This document shows positions 53,768 through 62,860 of a stretch of 64,000 bases of DNA, piece by piece. Every line of letters starts with the position of its first letter. Within the stretch, counting starts at the first letter, position 1. Source of the stretch: Cytophagales bacterium (GTDB taxonomy: Bacteria > Bacteroidota > Bacteroidia > Cytophagales > UBA9547); NCBI GenBank assembly GCA_013297755.1, contig JAAFIH010000006.1, positions 1-64,000 on the forward strand, written 5' to 3'. The notes beneath the pieces are model-generated. The model did not search any database. It saw only the letters and a list, made by a program, of their open reading frames with translations, and was not told the DNA's origin. A program made the translations under genes and the position numbers.

Positions 53768-54952
53768 TTAATTGGCTTTTTCATTTTTAGCAAATTCGCT
53801 TTGCAAATTGCTCACATTGGATGTAGCTATGGATATATTGTGTGGCACCGTTTGTTCAAACATTATTTCTACATTTTTGCCATCAGTAGCGCCTAGTTTT
53901 ACTTTTGCTTTATAAAATTTAAAAGACTTAGAATCTTTGTTATTGGCACTGGTATAAAACAAATAGCTTTGCTCAGTTTCTTCATAAATGGCAGTAAGTG
54001 GTACAGTTTTGGCATTTTTACCTGCATTTACACCCAATATTTTGGCTGTTATGGCCATTTCGGGCATTACCAAAAACCCTTTGGGCGATTTAAAAACCGA
54101 GTGCATGATGATAGACCTAGTGTCTTTGTCTACTGATCGTGAGATTCTAAAAATCTTACCTGTGGCTGGTGGTATATTTTTGTTTATAAACTTGATTTCT
54201 ACATTTTGATTTTCGCCTACCAAAGCCAAGTCTTTTTCATAACAATAAATATCTGCATGCAACTCAGATAGGTCTATAATTTCGGCAAGCAAAGTTGTAG
54301 CATCTACATTCATACCTATTTTGGCATTTAGTTTATAAATAAAGCCATCCAAAGGCGAGGTTACTATTTTTTGATTTACAATTTTTGCTGTAATAGGGTT
54401 GTTGAGGGCTTCTGGGTTGATGTCGAGTAGCTTTAGTTTTTGCTCCATTGTTTTTTGGTTAGCTACCGCAGATTGGTATTTGTTTTCGGCTTGTTGCAAA
54501 TCGGCCACTGCACCTATATTGTTTTTTCTTAGTTCCAATTGGCGGTCGTATTCTAGTTTGTATAATTGCATATTTACAACTGCATTCATATAGTCTTGTT
54601 GCGTTTGTATCAATTCTGGGCTACTTATCAAAAATAGGGCTTCGCCTTTGCGTACATTATTACCTTCTAATACAAAAATTTTGTCCAACATTCCCCCCAC
54701 ACGTGGTGTTACTGAGGCTTCGTGGTTGGGCTTTGGTTTGATTACCCCATTGGCTTGTATGGATGGATAAAGTAATTTTTCTTCAATTGCATTTAATTTT
54801 ATATCCATTAATTTTAGCTGTTCGGCAGATATATTCAGGCTTGTAACTAAAGATTCAACTTCTGATACTTTTACTTCAGTATGCTTTTCTTCTGTACAAG
54901 AGATTGATAAAATGGCAATATTGGCAATGATTATATATATGATTTTTCTCAT
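53768..54952 (-). CDS. RND efflux periplasmic adaptor (CusB/CzcB-like lipoprotein)
   Basis: This 394-residue protein has lipobox LSISC (Cys19). The membrane-fusion fold follows: PNHEASVTPRVGGMLDKIFV (lipoyl half), a helical hairpin rich in Gln and Leu, SPLDGFIYKLNAKIGM, then beta-barrel and membrane-proximal parts. It links the inner-membrane pump encoded 59 bp upstream with an outer-membrane channel. Metal-binding His/Met clusters are not obvious, so the substrate is uncertain. Confidence 0.87.
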   Translation of the reverse strand: MRKIIYIIIANIAILSISCTEEKHTEVKVSEVESLVTSLNISAEQLKLMDIKLNAIEEKLLYPSIQANGVIKPKPNHEASVTPRVGGMLDKIFVLEGNNVRKGEALFLISSPELIQTQQDYMNAVVNMQLYKLEYDRQLELRKNNIGAVADLQQAENKYQSAVANQKTMEQKLKLLDINPEALNNPITAKIVNQKIVTSPLDGFIYKLNAKIGMNVDATTLLAEIIDLSELHADIYCYEKDLALVGENQNVEIKFINKNIPPATGKIFRISRSVDKDTRSIIMHSVFKSPKGFLVMPEMAITAKILGVNAGKNAKTVPLTAIYEETEQSYLFYTSANNKDSKSFKFYKAKVKLGATDGKNVEIMFEQTVPHNISIATSNVSNLQSEFAKNEKAN

Positions 54953-55011
54953 TTTTAAATTTATATAAGGGTAATATTTAATATTTTATTAGTTCGATTT
55001 TTAAAATTAAT

Positions 55012-58000
55012 TTATATACGAAGTTTAATTTTTCGGTCATTAAAAACAATGTATAGTATAGGCAATACAACTAATGTAAGTATAGTTGAAGTTATCAATC
55101 CACCAATAACTACTGTGGCCAATGGTTTTTGAATTTCAGAACCAGCCCCATGCGACAAAGCCATAGGCAAAAAGCCAAGTGCTGCTGTGGCCGATGTCAT
55201 CAATACCTGTCTAAATCGTTCTTTGATTCCTATCTCTACACGTTCGTAAATATTGTCGATTCCTCTGCGACTTTCGAGCGTTTTGAAATGACCAATAAGT
55301 AATATTCCATTCAAAACTGCTATACCAAACAACGAAATAAATCCAATACCAGCAGAAATACTAAAAGCCATACCTGACAAAGATAATGCAATAATGCCCC
55401 CAACTGCCGAAAGTGGAATGCCACTAAAAACCAACAAACTATCGCCAAATGTGCCAAATGTGGCATATAGTAAGAAGAAAATAATTAGCAACGAAAGTGG
55501 CAATACTACTGATAATCGACCTTTGGCTCTGATTAAGTTTTCAAAAGCACCACCATAATCTAATTTATATCCTGGCGGAAGTGTTACAGTCGAGTTGATA
55601 ATTGACTGAGCTTCTGATACTATACTTTCTATATCTCGACCCCTTACATTGAAACCTACATTGAGTTTTCGTTGTCCATTTTCTCTTGAAATTTCAGAAG
55701 CCCCTTTTTCTATTTTTATATCTGCTACTTCTCGCAGTGGTATAGTAATGCCTTTGTTGGTATTGATTTGCATATTCAATAAGTCTTCTATACCATTTCT
55801 ATTTTCGTTATCGAGCCTTACTGATAAATCAAACCTATTTTCACCTTCGTATATTTTGCCAGTTTTGGCACCTGCAAATCCAACCTGAATTAGATTGTTG
55901 ATGTCTTTTACCTGAATACCATAGTAAGAAATTAGTCTTCTATCATATTTTAGCATAATTTGAGGTAGCCCACCAAGTTGTTGAACTTGTACATCGGCCG
56001 AGCCTTGTAGTTTTCTCAGTATACCAGCCAACTGATTGCCAACTTTGGTCAATTTATCTAAATCATCGCCAAAAACTTTGATTACAACATCGGTTTTGGC
56101 ACCAGAAAGCATATCGTTAAATCTATTCTCAATAGGCTGCGAGAATGATACTGTCAATCCTGGATATTTTGATAAATCATTTGAAATCAATGCTGTAAGC
56201 TCATCTTTAGTTTTTGCTAATTTCCAAACAGATTTGTCATTCAATGTTATAATTAAGTCAAAACATTCAAAAGGAACAGGATCTGTGGGGATTTCTGATG
56301 TACCTACTTTGGCTACCAAGGTTTTGATTTCGTTGGGGTATTTTGTTTTCAATAATTTTTCTATTTTATTAGAAAATTCTAATGATTGCGATAATGATGT
56401 ACCCACTGGATTTCTTACCTCTATGTTGTAATCTCCTTCGTCTAGTTTTGGTATAAATTCGCCCCCCATAGCATTAAAAATCATATAAGCTGCATACAAA
56501 AGTGCAAACGAAACTATTATTATACTATATTGAAATTTGAATGCAAATTTGAGAATTGGGGCATATCCACGGTGCATGGCATCTACCATTTTGTCAGCAA
56601 AATTTTTGTGTTCTGGGTCGTGTGGTTTTAGCACCAACGCACTCATCATGGGCACATACGTTAAAGCCAAAATAATAGCTCCTATAATAGCAAAACTTAC
56701 TGCCAAAGCCATTGGTGTAAACATTTTGCCTTCTATTCCACTTAGGGTCATAATAGGGAAATAAACTATCAAAATAATTAATCCACCATAAATTACAGAG
56801 CGTTTAATCTCAAAAGTAGCATTTCTTACTACCAAATCTTTAGCATCTTGCAGTAGATGAGGTTTTACATTTTTGAGCCCCAAAGCGAGCGATACCACCA
56901 CACTCTCTACTACTATAATGGCCGGATCCACAGTAAGCCCAAAATCTATGGCCCCCAACGACATCAAATTGCCACCTACATGAAAATAATTCATTAATAT
57001 AATCATTGTAAACAGCGAAAGTGGTATAACAGAGGCCACCAACAAACTGGCCCTGATATCGCCAAGAAAGATAAATACCACAAAAACTACAATGATAAAG
57101 GCCTCAAAAAGATTTTTGACAACAGTTTGAATAGCACGATTTACCAAACTTTCACGATCTATAAAGACATCAATTTTAAGGTCATCAGGCAAAAATTCTT
57201 CAATAGATTTTATCCTTTCTTTGATATTTTTTACAACTTTTGAGGCATTTTCGCCTTTTCTCATCAATACTACTGCCCCCACTACTTCGCCATTGCCATC
57301 CATAGTCATGCCACCATAGCGTACACTAAAACCAAACTCTACTTCGGCCACATCTTTCACATATACAGGCACAGAGCCATTCGATTTTATCAAAATATCT
57401 TTGATGTCGTCAATCGATTTGGCCAAACCTATACCTCTGATAAGGTAGGCAGTACCTTCGTTTTCTATATAAGCACCCCCAGTATTGTTGTTGCCATTTT
57501 CGAGAGCTGTAAACAATTCTTGCATCGTTACGCCAGTCGATCGTAGCAATTCTGGTTTAACTTTGGCTTGATATTCTTTTACTTTTCCACCAAATGAACT
57601 TACATCGGCCACGCCCTCTGTACCCAGCAATTTTTTGCGCACTATCCAGTCTTGTATCGTACGCAAATCCATGAGCGAGTAAGTAGTATCGCCTTCGTTT
57701 TTGGGTCTAAGCACATACTGATATACCTCGCTAAGCCCTGTAGCCACAGGTGCCAGTGTAGGCACGCCCATTTCTTTGGGTATGTCTTGTTCCAAATCTT
57801 TGAGCCGCTCCATCACCAATTGTCGAGCCCTATACACTTCGGTTTCATCGTCAAAAACCAAAATGACACTAGATAAACCAAATTTTGACATAGACCTCAT
57901 TTCGAGCAATCCAGGGGTGTTGGCCATGGCCAATTCGATAGGAGAGGTTATAAACTTCTCCATTTCGTAAGGTGCAAGATTTGGATTTTGGGTAATGATT

Positions 58001-58143
58001 TGTACCTGATTGTTGGTTACATCTGGTACAGCATCTATGGGTAATTTTGATATGGAATATGTACCAAATATGACTAATATAAGTGTAAGAATCCCAATGG
58101 TGAGCTTATGCGAAATACTATATTCTATTATTTTATCAATCAT
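55012..58143 (-). CDS. Heavy-metal efflux RND pump (CusA/CzcA-like)
   Basis: This 1043-residue inner-membrane transporter has SKLPIDAVPDVTNNQVQI at the N terminus, a hallmark of the heavy-metal branch. Helix 4 carries DFGLTVDPAIIVVES, with the proton-relay acids, and the porter region has GGEFIPKLDEGDYNIE. Twelve hydrophobic helices surround two large periplasmic loops. The usual DGA is DPA in the helix-4 motif. It would pump Cu/Ag or Zn/Co/Cd with the adaptor downstream. A TolC-type outer-membrane gene is not in the adjacent 500 bp. Confidence 0.9.
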   Translation of the reverse strand: MIDKIIEYSISHKLTIGILTLILVIFGTYSISKLPIDAVPDVTNNQVQIITQNPNLAPYEMEKFITSPIELAMANTPGLLEMRSMSKFGLSSVILVFDDETEVYRARQLVMERLKDLEQDIPKEMGVPTLAPVATGLSEVYQYVLRPKNEGDTTYSLMDLRTIQDWIVRKKLLGTEGVADVSSFGGKVKEYQAKVKPELLRSTGVTMQELFTALENGNNNTGGAYIENEGTAYLIRGIGLAKSIDDIKDILIKSNGSVPVYVKDVAEVEFGFSVRYGGMTMDGNGEVVGAVVLMRKGENASKVVKNIKERIKSIEEFLPDDLKIDVFIDRESLVNRAIQTVVKNLFEAFIIVVFVVFIFLGDIRASLLVASVIPLSLFTMIILMNYFHVGGNLMSLGAIDFGLTVDPAIIVVESVVVSLALGLKNVKPHLLQDAKDLVVRNATFEIKRSVIYGGLIILIVYFPIMTLSGIEGKMFTPMALAVSFAIIGAIILALTYVPMMSALVLKPHDPEHKNFADKMVDAMHRGYAPILKFAFKFQYSIIIVSFALLYAAYMIFNAMGGEFIPKLDEGDYNIEVRNPVGTSLSQSLEFSNKIEKLLKTKYPNEIKTLVAKVGTSEIPTDPVPFECFDLIITLNDKSVWKLAKTKDELTALISNDLSKYPGLTVSFSQPIENRFNDMLSGAKTDVVIKVFGDDLDKLTKVGNQLAGILRKLQGSADVQVQQLGGLPQIMLKYDRRLISYYGIQVKDINNLIQVGFAGAKTGKIYEGENRFDLSVRLDNENRNGIEDLLNMQINTNKGITIPLREVADIKIEKGASEISRENGQRKLNVGFNVRGRDIESIVSEAQSIINSTVTLPPGYKLDYGGAFENLIRAKGRLSVVLPLSLLIIFFLLYATFGTFGDSLLVFSGIPLSAVGGIIALSLSGMAFSISAGIGFISLFGIAVLNGILLIGHFKTLESRRGIDNIYERVEIGIKERFRQVLMTSATAALGFLPMALSHGAGSEIQKPLATVVIGGLITSTILTLVVLPILYIVFNDRKIKLRI

Positions 58144-58644
58144 TGGTACAACTATATTTGGGTAATGGCTTAATTTTAGCTATTTAGTAATTATTTGTTG
58201 ATATATTTCTATTAAAAATTAAAAATTATTAAAAAAAAATTATTTTAAACATAAACTATAATTTTTCAAATAAAAAATTTTACATTTCTAATGTAATTTA
58301 AGACTTTTTTAAAATTTTAAGTTTTGTAAATTACTAATGAAAGTAGTTTCATTAATTCTAATTATTATTTGACTTTAGTAAACTCCAATTTTTTATAAAT
58401 GTTGAAAAATGACTAATTTTTTTTATTTTTATAAATCAACACTTGCAAGTAAAAATGTATATATTATTAGTTGTCAAAAATAAAGGCTGTAAATATAGAA
58501 CGATTGTAAAAAAAAGTAATATTCTTGATGACAATTGAGAACAAAATGCCCAAGCACCACCCCTAAAATTATTTTGAACATTTCTTTACTATCGAATTTA
58601 TTTACATTACATTTGCCAAATAATGTCAAGTCAAATAAAAGACA
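58144..58644. other. Non-coding gap before the restriction-modification island
   Basis: AT-rich divergent region between the efflux pump and the XRE gene. A -7-like box TACATTTG at 58608-58615 lies 30 bp before the XRE start. No -33 TTTG is found at the right distance. No other feature was recognised. Confidence 0.5.
58608..58615 (+). promoter_or_regulatory. -7 box of the restriction-modification operon
   Basis: TACATTTG matches the Bacteroidota -7 consensus and is well placed, 30 bp from the XRE start codon. The upstream box is not evident. Confidence 0.45.
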
Positions 58645-58953
58645 ATGAGTAGCCAATTCGGAAATAAAATAAGGACTTTAAGAGAACAGCAAAACTTACT
58701 TTTAAGACAAGTTGCATCTATACTTGAAATGGACACAGCTCAATTAAGTAAAATTGAACGTGGAGAACGACAGGCAAAAAAAGAAACAGTTTTAAAAATT
58801 GCTGTAATACTTAAAGTTAAAGACGATGAATTATTGACACTTTGGCTTGCCGACCAAATTTATGACGTTGTAAAAGACGAAAAGAATGCTTTAAAAGCTA
58901 TGATGGTGGCTGAAGAGAAAGTTGAATATTTAAAAACACATAAACAAAAATGA
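58645..58953 (+). CDS. XRE-family regulator (restriction-modification controller)
   Basis: This 102-residue protein has a helix-turn-helix: FGNKIRTLREQQNLLLRQVA, then MDTAQLSKIERGERQAKK. A helical C-terminal tail follows. Its stop overlaps the methyltransferase start (ATGA), so it likely regulates timing of the island, as controller (C) proteins do. The operator sequence is not identified. Confidence 0.85.
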   Translation: MSSQFGNKIRTLREQQNLLLRQVASILEMDTAQLSKIERGERQAKKETVLKIAVILKVKDDELLTLWLADQIYDVVKDEKNALKAMMVAEEKVEYLKTHKQK

Positions 58954-59972
58954 GTAATTCAAAACCAACGGTTATAGACTTATTTTGTGGTTGTGGTGGA
59001 CTTTCTTTTGGCTTTATAGAAGCTGGTTATAATGTTGTTTTAGGTATTGACCATTGGAAAGATGCAATTGCAACTTTTAAAAATATACATAACAATTCTA
59101 AAGGTTTGGTTGCTGACTTATTCACTGAAACTCCTAAAGAAATAAGTACCAAAACTGGAATAAAAAAAGTTGATTTAATAATTGGTGGTCCGCCTTGTCA
59201 AGGCTTCTCTATTGCTGGAAAACGAATAATTGACGATGAGCGAAATAAACTATATAAATCTTTTGTAGACTTCGTAAAGTTCTATAAACCCAGCGTGTTT
59301 CTAATGGAAAATGTCCCTAACATCGTTTCTATGGGGAAAGGAATAGTAAAAGAAACAATAATAAAAGACTTTGAAAAATTAGGTTATAAAGTTGTTTGTA
59401 AAGTTTTATTGGCTTCTGAATTTGGAGTTCCTCAAAATAGAAAACGAGCATTTTTTATTGGAACAAAAAATAAAGAGGAATTTATATTTCCATTACCAAT
59501 CAATCAAAAAACAGTTACTTCAAAAGAAGCAATTTCTGATTTAACAGAAAATACAATTTCTGATGGAACAAAATATAAAACAGTACCAAAATCTGATTAT
59601 CAAAAAATGATTAGAAAAGGCTCATATTCAATATTCAATCACGAAATAACAAACCACAGCGAACAAACAGTTGAAATTATTTCATTGGTTCCTGATGGTG
59701 GTAATTATAAAAATCTTCCAGAACACTTACATAAGACTAGAAATGTAAATATTGCTTGGACAAGATTAAACAGCCAAAAACCAAGTTTCACAATAGACAC
59801 TGGACACAGACATCATTTTCATTACAAATATAATCGAGTGCCGACTGTTAGAGAAAGTGCGAGAATACAATCGTTTCCCGACACGTTCATTTTTTTAGGA
59901 AGCAAAACAAGTCAGTATAAACAAGTCGGTAATGCAGTACCGCCATTATTTGTAAAAGTGTTTTTAAATTAA
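58950..59972 (+). CDS. DNA (cytosine-5) methyltransferase, first
   Basis: This 340-residue enzyme has motif I VIDLFCGCGGLSFGF, motif IV GGPPCQGFSIAGKR with the catalytic Cys, motif VI MENVPNIV, motif VIII QNRKRAFFIG and the final QVGNAVPPLF. The variable region between VIII and IX is about 100 residues, enough for one target-recognition domain. It overlaps the XRE gene by 4 bp. Recognition sequence unknown. Confidence 0.94.
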   Translation: MSNSKPTVIDLFCGCGGLSFGFIEAGYNVVLGIDHWKDAIATFKNIHNNSKGLVADLFTETPKEISTKTGIKKVDLIIGGPPCQGFSIAGKRIIDDERNKLYKSFVDFVKFYKPSVFLMENVPNIVSMGKGIVKETIIKDFEKLGYKVVCKVLLASEFGVPQNRKRAFFIGTKNKEEFIFPLPINQKTVTSKEAISDLTENTISDGTKYKTVPKSDYQKMIRKGSYSIFNHEITNHSEQTVEIISLVPDGGNYKNLPEHLHKTRNVNIAWTRLNSQKPSFTIDTGHRHHFHYKYNRVPTVRESARIQSFPDTFIFLGSKTSQYKQVGNAVPPLFVKVFLN

Positions 59973-59977
59973 TTTTT

Positions 59978-60175
59978 ATGAAAAATAACGATATGATTTT
60001 TGATGATTTAGTAATTGAAGAAAAAGGAACTTGGACACAAGTATGTAAATCGTGTGCAGAAAAATCTAATGAATTAGGCTTTTTAGAAGAAATAGCAATT
60101 GAAGGATTAATCTGCGGAGTTGATGGTTGCCAAAATGAAGCACATTATTATTTAGATTTGAATAATGAGAAATAA
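59978..60175 (+). CDS. Small Cys-rich protein of unknown function
   Basis: This 65-residue protein has paired cysteines in VCKSCAEK and ICGVDGCQNEAHYYLDL that could bind zinc. I do not recognise the family. It begins 5 bp after the methyltransferase and overlaps the HNH gene by 11 bp, so it is part of the island operon. Confidence 0.65.
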   Translation: MKNNDMIFDDLVIEEKGTWTQVCKSCAEKSNELGFLEEIAIEGLICGVDGCQNEAHYYLDLNNEK

Positions 60176-60929
60176 CTGGACAAGAGAAGAATTGATTTTA
60201 GCTTTTAATCTGTATTGCAAATTGCCTTATGGTCAATTTAATAATCGAAATTCAGAAGTGAAAATTTTAGCAGATATTTTAGGAAGAACACCTGGTGCAA
60301 TTGCATATAAACTTGTAAATTTTGTAAGTCTTGACCCAAAACAAAAATTACTTGGAAGAAAAGGAGCAACAAATATTGGTAAATTGGATAAAGAAATTTT
60401 CAAAGAGTTTACTGAAAATTTCGACAACCTTTTTATTGAAAGTGAAGAGTTATTAATGGCAAAAATAGAAGTTGAAAAACCGATAAAAAATATTGATGAT
60501 TTAATTGATGAGAACAAAAAAGGCGAGTATAAAATAAGAGAAACAAAAGTTAGGCAAAATCAAGATTATTTTAGAACTATTGTAATGTCAAACTATGCCA
60601 ATAATTGTGCAATTACAGGAATTTCAATTCCAGAATTGTTAATAGCTTCACACATAAAACCTTGGTCTAAAGATGAGAATAATAGATTAAATCCTGCAAA
60701 CGGAATTTGTTTATCGGCTACACTCGATAAAGCATTTGACAAGGGTTTGATTACAATTGACAATGAATACAAAATTGTGTTTTCTTCAAAAATAAAAAAG
60801 TTTTCAAAGGACACTTTTTATGATATTGAATTAGGAAGATTTGAAAACCAACAGATGATTTTACCAATTAAATTTCTTCCCAATGAAGAGTTTTTAAAGT
60901 ATCATAACGATGTTGTTTTTTTGCACTAA
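60165..60929 (+). CDS. HNH endonuclease (probable restriction enzyme)
   Basis: This 254-residue protein has an N-terminal helical region (WTREELILAFNLYCKLPYGQ) of the kind found in HNH restriction enzymes. The C-terminal HNH domain begins CAITGISIPELLIASHIKPW and continues NPANGICLSATLDKAFDKGL, with His and Asn of the fold visible. This is the HNH_2-type arrangement. It pairs with the methyltransferase upstream as a type II-like system. Confidence 0.87.
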   Translation: MRNNWTREELILAFNLYCKLPYGQFNNRNSEVKILADILGRTPGAIAYKLVNFVSLDPKQKLLGRKGATNIGKLDKEIFKEFTENFDNLFIESEELLMAKIEVEKPIKNIDDLIDENKKGEYKIRETKVRQNQDYFRTIVMSNYANNCAITGISIPELLIASHIKPWSKDENNRLNPANGICLSATLDKAFDKGLITIDNEYKIVFSSKIKKFSKDTFYDIELGRFENQQMILPIKFLPNEEFLKYHNDVVFLH

Positions 60930-60931
60930 TT

Positions 60932-61018
60932 GCGTGAGGGATAGAAGCGAAAAGCCCACAGCGAAGTGCAACGGAGCGAGGACTTGTAGCGGATAGCCCG
61001 ACCCGAAGGGACACGCCC
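60932..61018 (+). repeat. GC-rich structured segment
   Basis: Unlike the AT-rich flanks, this 87-bp stretch is strongly GC-rich and has complementary ends (GCGTG at 60932-60936, CACGC at 61012-61016) and an internal GACCCGAAGGGA. It resembles repeats seen between genes in Flavobacteriia-type genomes, from memory. No coding sense is apparent. It separates the HNH and DUF3883 genes. Confidence 0.5.
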
Positions 61019-61061
61019 AAAAGAAAATATTTCAAGTTTAATACAAGAGTATTATTCTCGA

Positions 61062-61496
61062 ATGACTGGAGATAGAAAAGTTCCAACAAAAATAATTGGC
61101 GATTATGGCGAAAGTTTAATTTTAGCTCACGAATATTTAAGAACTAAAGAAAAATCAAATCGACAACATTTAATTAATAAAATCCCAACTCCTCTTGGCG
61201 TTGGTTACGATATTCAAAGTATTGAAATTGAGAAAAAGAAAAGATACATTGAAGTAAAAACTACCAAATCTCGAAAAGCGATTAATAATAATCGTTTCAA
61301 ATTAACTCCAAACGAATGGGATACAGCGGAAACGATGGGAGAAAACTATTTTATCTATTATTTGGTAGTAAACGATAGCGAGAAAAACATTTTCGTTATT
61401 CAAAATCCCGTAAAACAGCATTCTCAAGGAAATATTAAAGTGGACAAAAATTTAGTAGTTGAATTTTATAAAACATCAGGACAATGGCAAAACTAA
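61062..61496 (+). CDS. DUF3883 / PD-(D/E)XK-like nuclease domain protein
   Basis: This 144-residue protein contains IGDYGESLILAHEYLR, then GVGYDIQSIEIEKKKRYIEVK. The Glu, Asp and ExK positions are those of a PD-(D/E)XK nuclease fold, as in DUF3883. It overlaps the second methyltransferase frame by 38 bp. It could be a second restriction subunit. Its activity cannot be confirmed from sequence. Confidence 0.8.
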   Translation: MTGDRKVPTKIIGDYGESLILAHEYLRTKEKSNRQHLINKIPTPLGVGYDIQSIEIEKKKRYIEVKTTKSRKAINNNRFKLTPNEWDTAETMGENYFIYYLVVNDSEKNIFVIQNPVKQHSQGNIKVDKNLVVEFYKTSGQWQN

Positions 61497-62523
61497 TGGA
61501 AATACAAAACTAAAAGTCGCATCACTTATTTACGGTTGTGGCGGAATGGATTTAGGTATTCAAGGAGATTTCAATTTCCTTAATAAGCATTTTGGTGCTC
61601 TACCTTTTGAAGTTGTTTATGCCGTTGACAATGATGCCTATGCGACTAAAATATATAATAATAATTTTTCGCATAAATGTGAATTAAAAGATGTTCGAGA
61701 TATTGTACCAAGTGAAGTACCCGACCACGATATTTTATTGGGCGGATTTCCTTGTCAATCATTTTCAATAAGTGCTCAAAATCCTCCTAGACTTGGCTTT
61801 AAAGACGACAGAGGTAAATTATTTTTTGAAATGGTTAATGTTTTAAAAGAAAAAAAACCAAGGTTTTTTATTGGAGAAAATGTTAAAGGTTTGCTTTCAG
61901 CAAACAAAGGCAAAGCATTTCCAATGATAGTTAAAGAATTTGAAAAGGCAGGTTATTATATTCATCACAAACTTCTAAATGCTTCGGAATTTGGCGTTCC
62001 TCAAAAAAGAGAACGTGTATTTATTGTTGGATTTAGGGACTTTGAAGATTATTTTAATTTTCGTTTTCCTCAACCATCGACTTTAAATGGTTCTAAAATT
62101 AAACTGAAACAAGTAATTGACAAAAAAGCCAATAAAGATGAAAAATGGTTTTTCAGTCAAAGAGCTGTTGACGGTATGTTGAGAGTAAGAGAAAAAATGA
62201 ATAAAGGTCGTGTACAAGACTTAAATCAGCCTTGCAATACAATTAGTTCGCATTTAGCAAAAGTTAGTTTAAACGGAACAGACCCTGTATTAATGGTTGA
62301 CGAAAGATACAGAAGATTAACGCCAAGAGAAGCGTCAAGTATTCAATCTTTTCCTGAAAGTTTCAATCTTGACATAGTTTCAGAAAACAGACAATATAAA
62401 GCAATTGGTAATGCTGTCCCACCAGTTTTAATGTGGCACGTTGCCAACGCATTGACAAATAATTTATTGACAGATAAACAACAAGAAATTAATGAAACAA
62501 AACTTGAATTAAGTGAATTATAG
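61459..62523 (+). CDS. DNA (cytosine-5) methyltransferase, second
   Basis: This 354-residue enzyme has VASLIYGCGGMDLGIQG (motif I, SLFSGCGG-like), GGFPCQSFSISAQN with the catalytic Cys, GENVKGLLS (motif VI), KRERVFIVGF (motif VIII) and AIGNAVPPVLMWHVA at the end. The exact start is uncertain because the first ~20 residues overlap the DUF3883 gene. It is clearly distinct from the first methyltransferase, so the island may recognise an asymmetric site or two sites. Confidence 0.9.
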   Translation: MNFIKHQDNGKTNGNTKLKVASLIYGCGGMDLGIQGDFNFLNKHFGALPFEVVYAVDNDAYATKIYNNNFSHKCELKDVRDIVPSEVPDHDILLGGFPCQSFSISAQNPPRLGFKDDRGKLFFEMVNVLKEKKPRFFIGENVKGLLSANKGKAFPMIVKEFEKAGYYIHHKLLNASEFGVPQKRERVFIVGFRDFEDYFNFRFPQPSTLNGSKIKLKQVIDKKANKDEKWFFSQRAVDGMLRVREKMNKGRVQDLNQPCNTISSHLAKVSLNGTDPVLMVDERYRRLTPREASSIQSFPESFNLDIVSENRQYKAIGNAVPPVLMWHVANALTNNLLTDKQQEINETKLELSEL

Positions 62524-62860
62524 CCAACGCTTTTATTAGCACATTTATATTATTTTCTAATACACAAAACCAAACAAAAAAAGCCAAAAATGCAACCAAG
62601 CCAGACCAATATGAAGCAAAAAACCATTACAAAAAAAACAACAAAGCAAAACTGTGGTTTTGCAAAAAAGCAGGTTTCGAGCTTTAATGAAAACTTATGC
62701 TTGGTTTCAATTTCAGTGCTTAGAAATCCTCTTCTTCACTAATCACCAAAATGATACTTCAAACTTTTTTAAAAAACTAAGGTTAAAAATGTATTCTTAT
62801 TTTTAAAATAAAATTTATATATAATTTTACAAAAATTAAATCTATATCCTAAATTACCAA
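62524..62860. other. Gap between the restriction island and hemL
   Basis: AT-rich, with no gene recognised. It marks the right edge of the island; no direct repeats or integrase gene were noticed. Confidence 0.5.
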
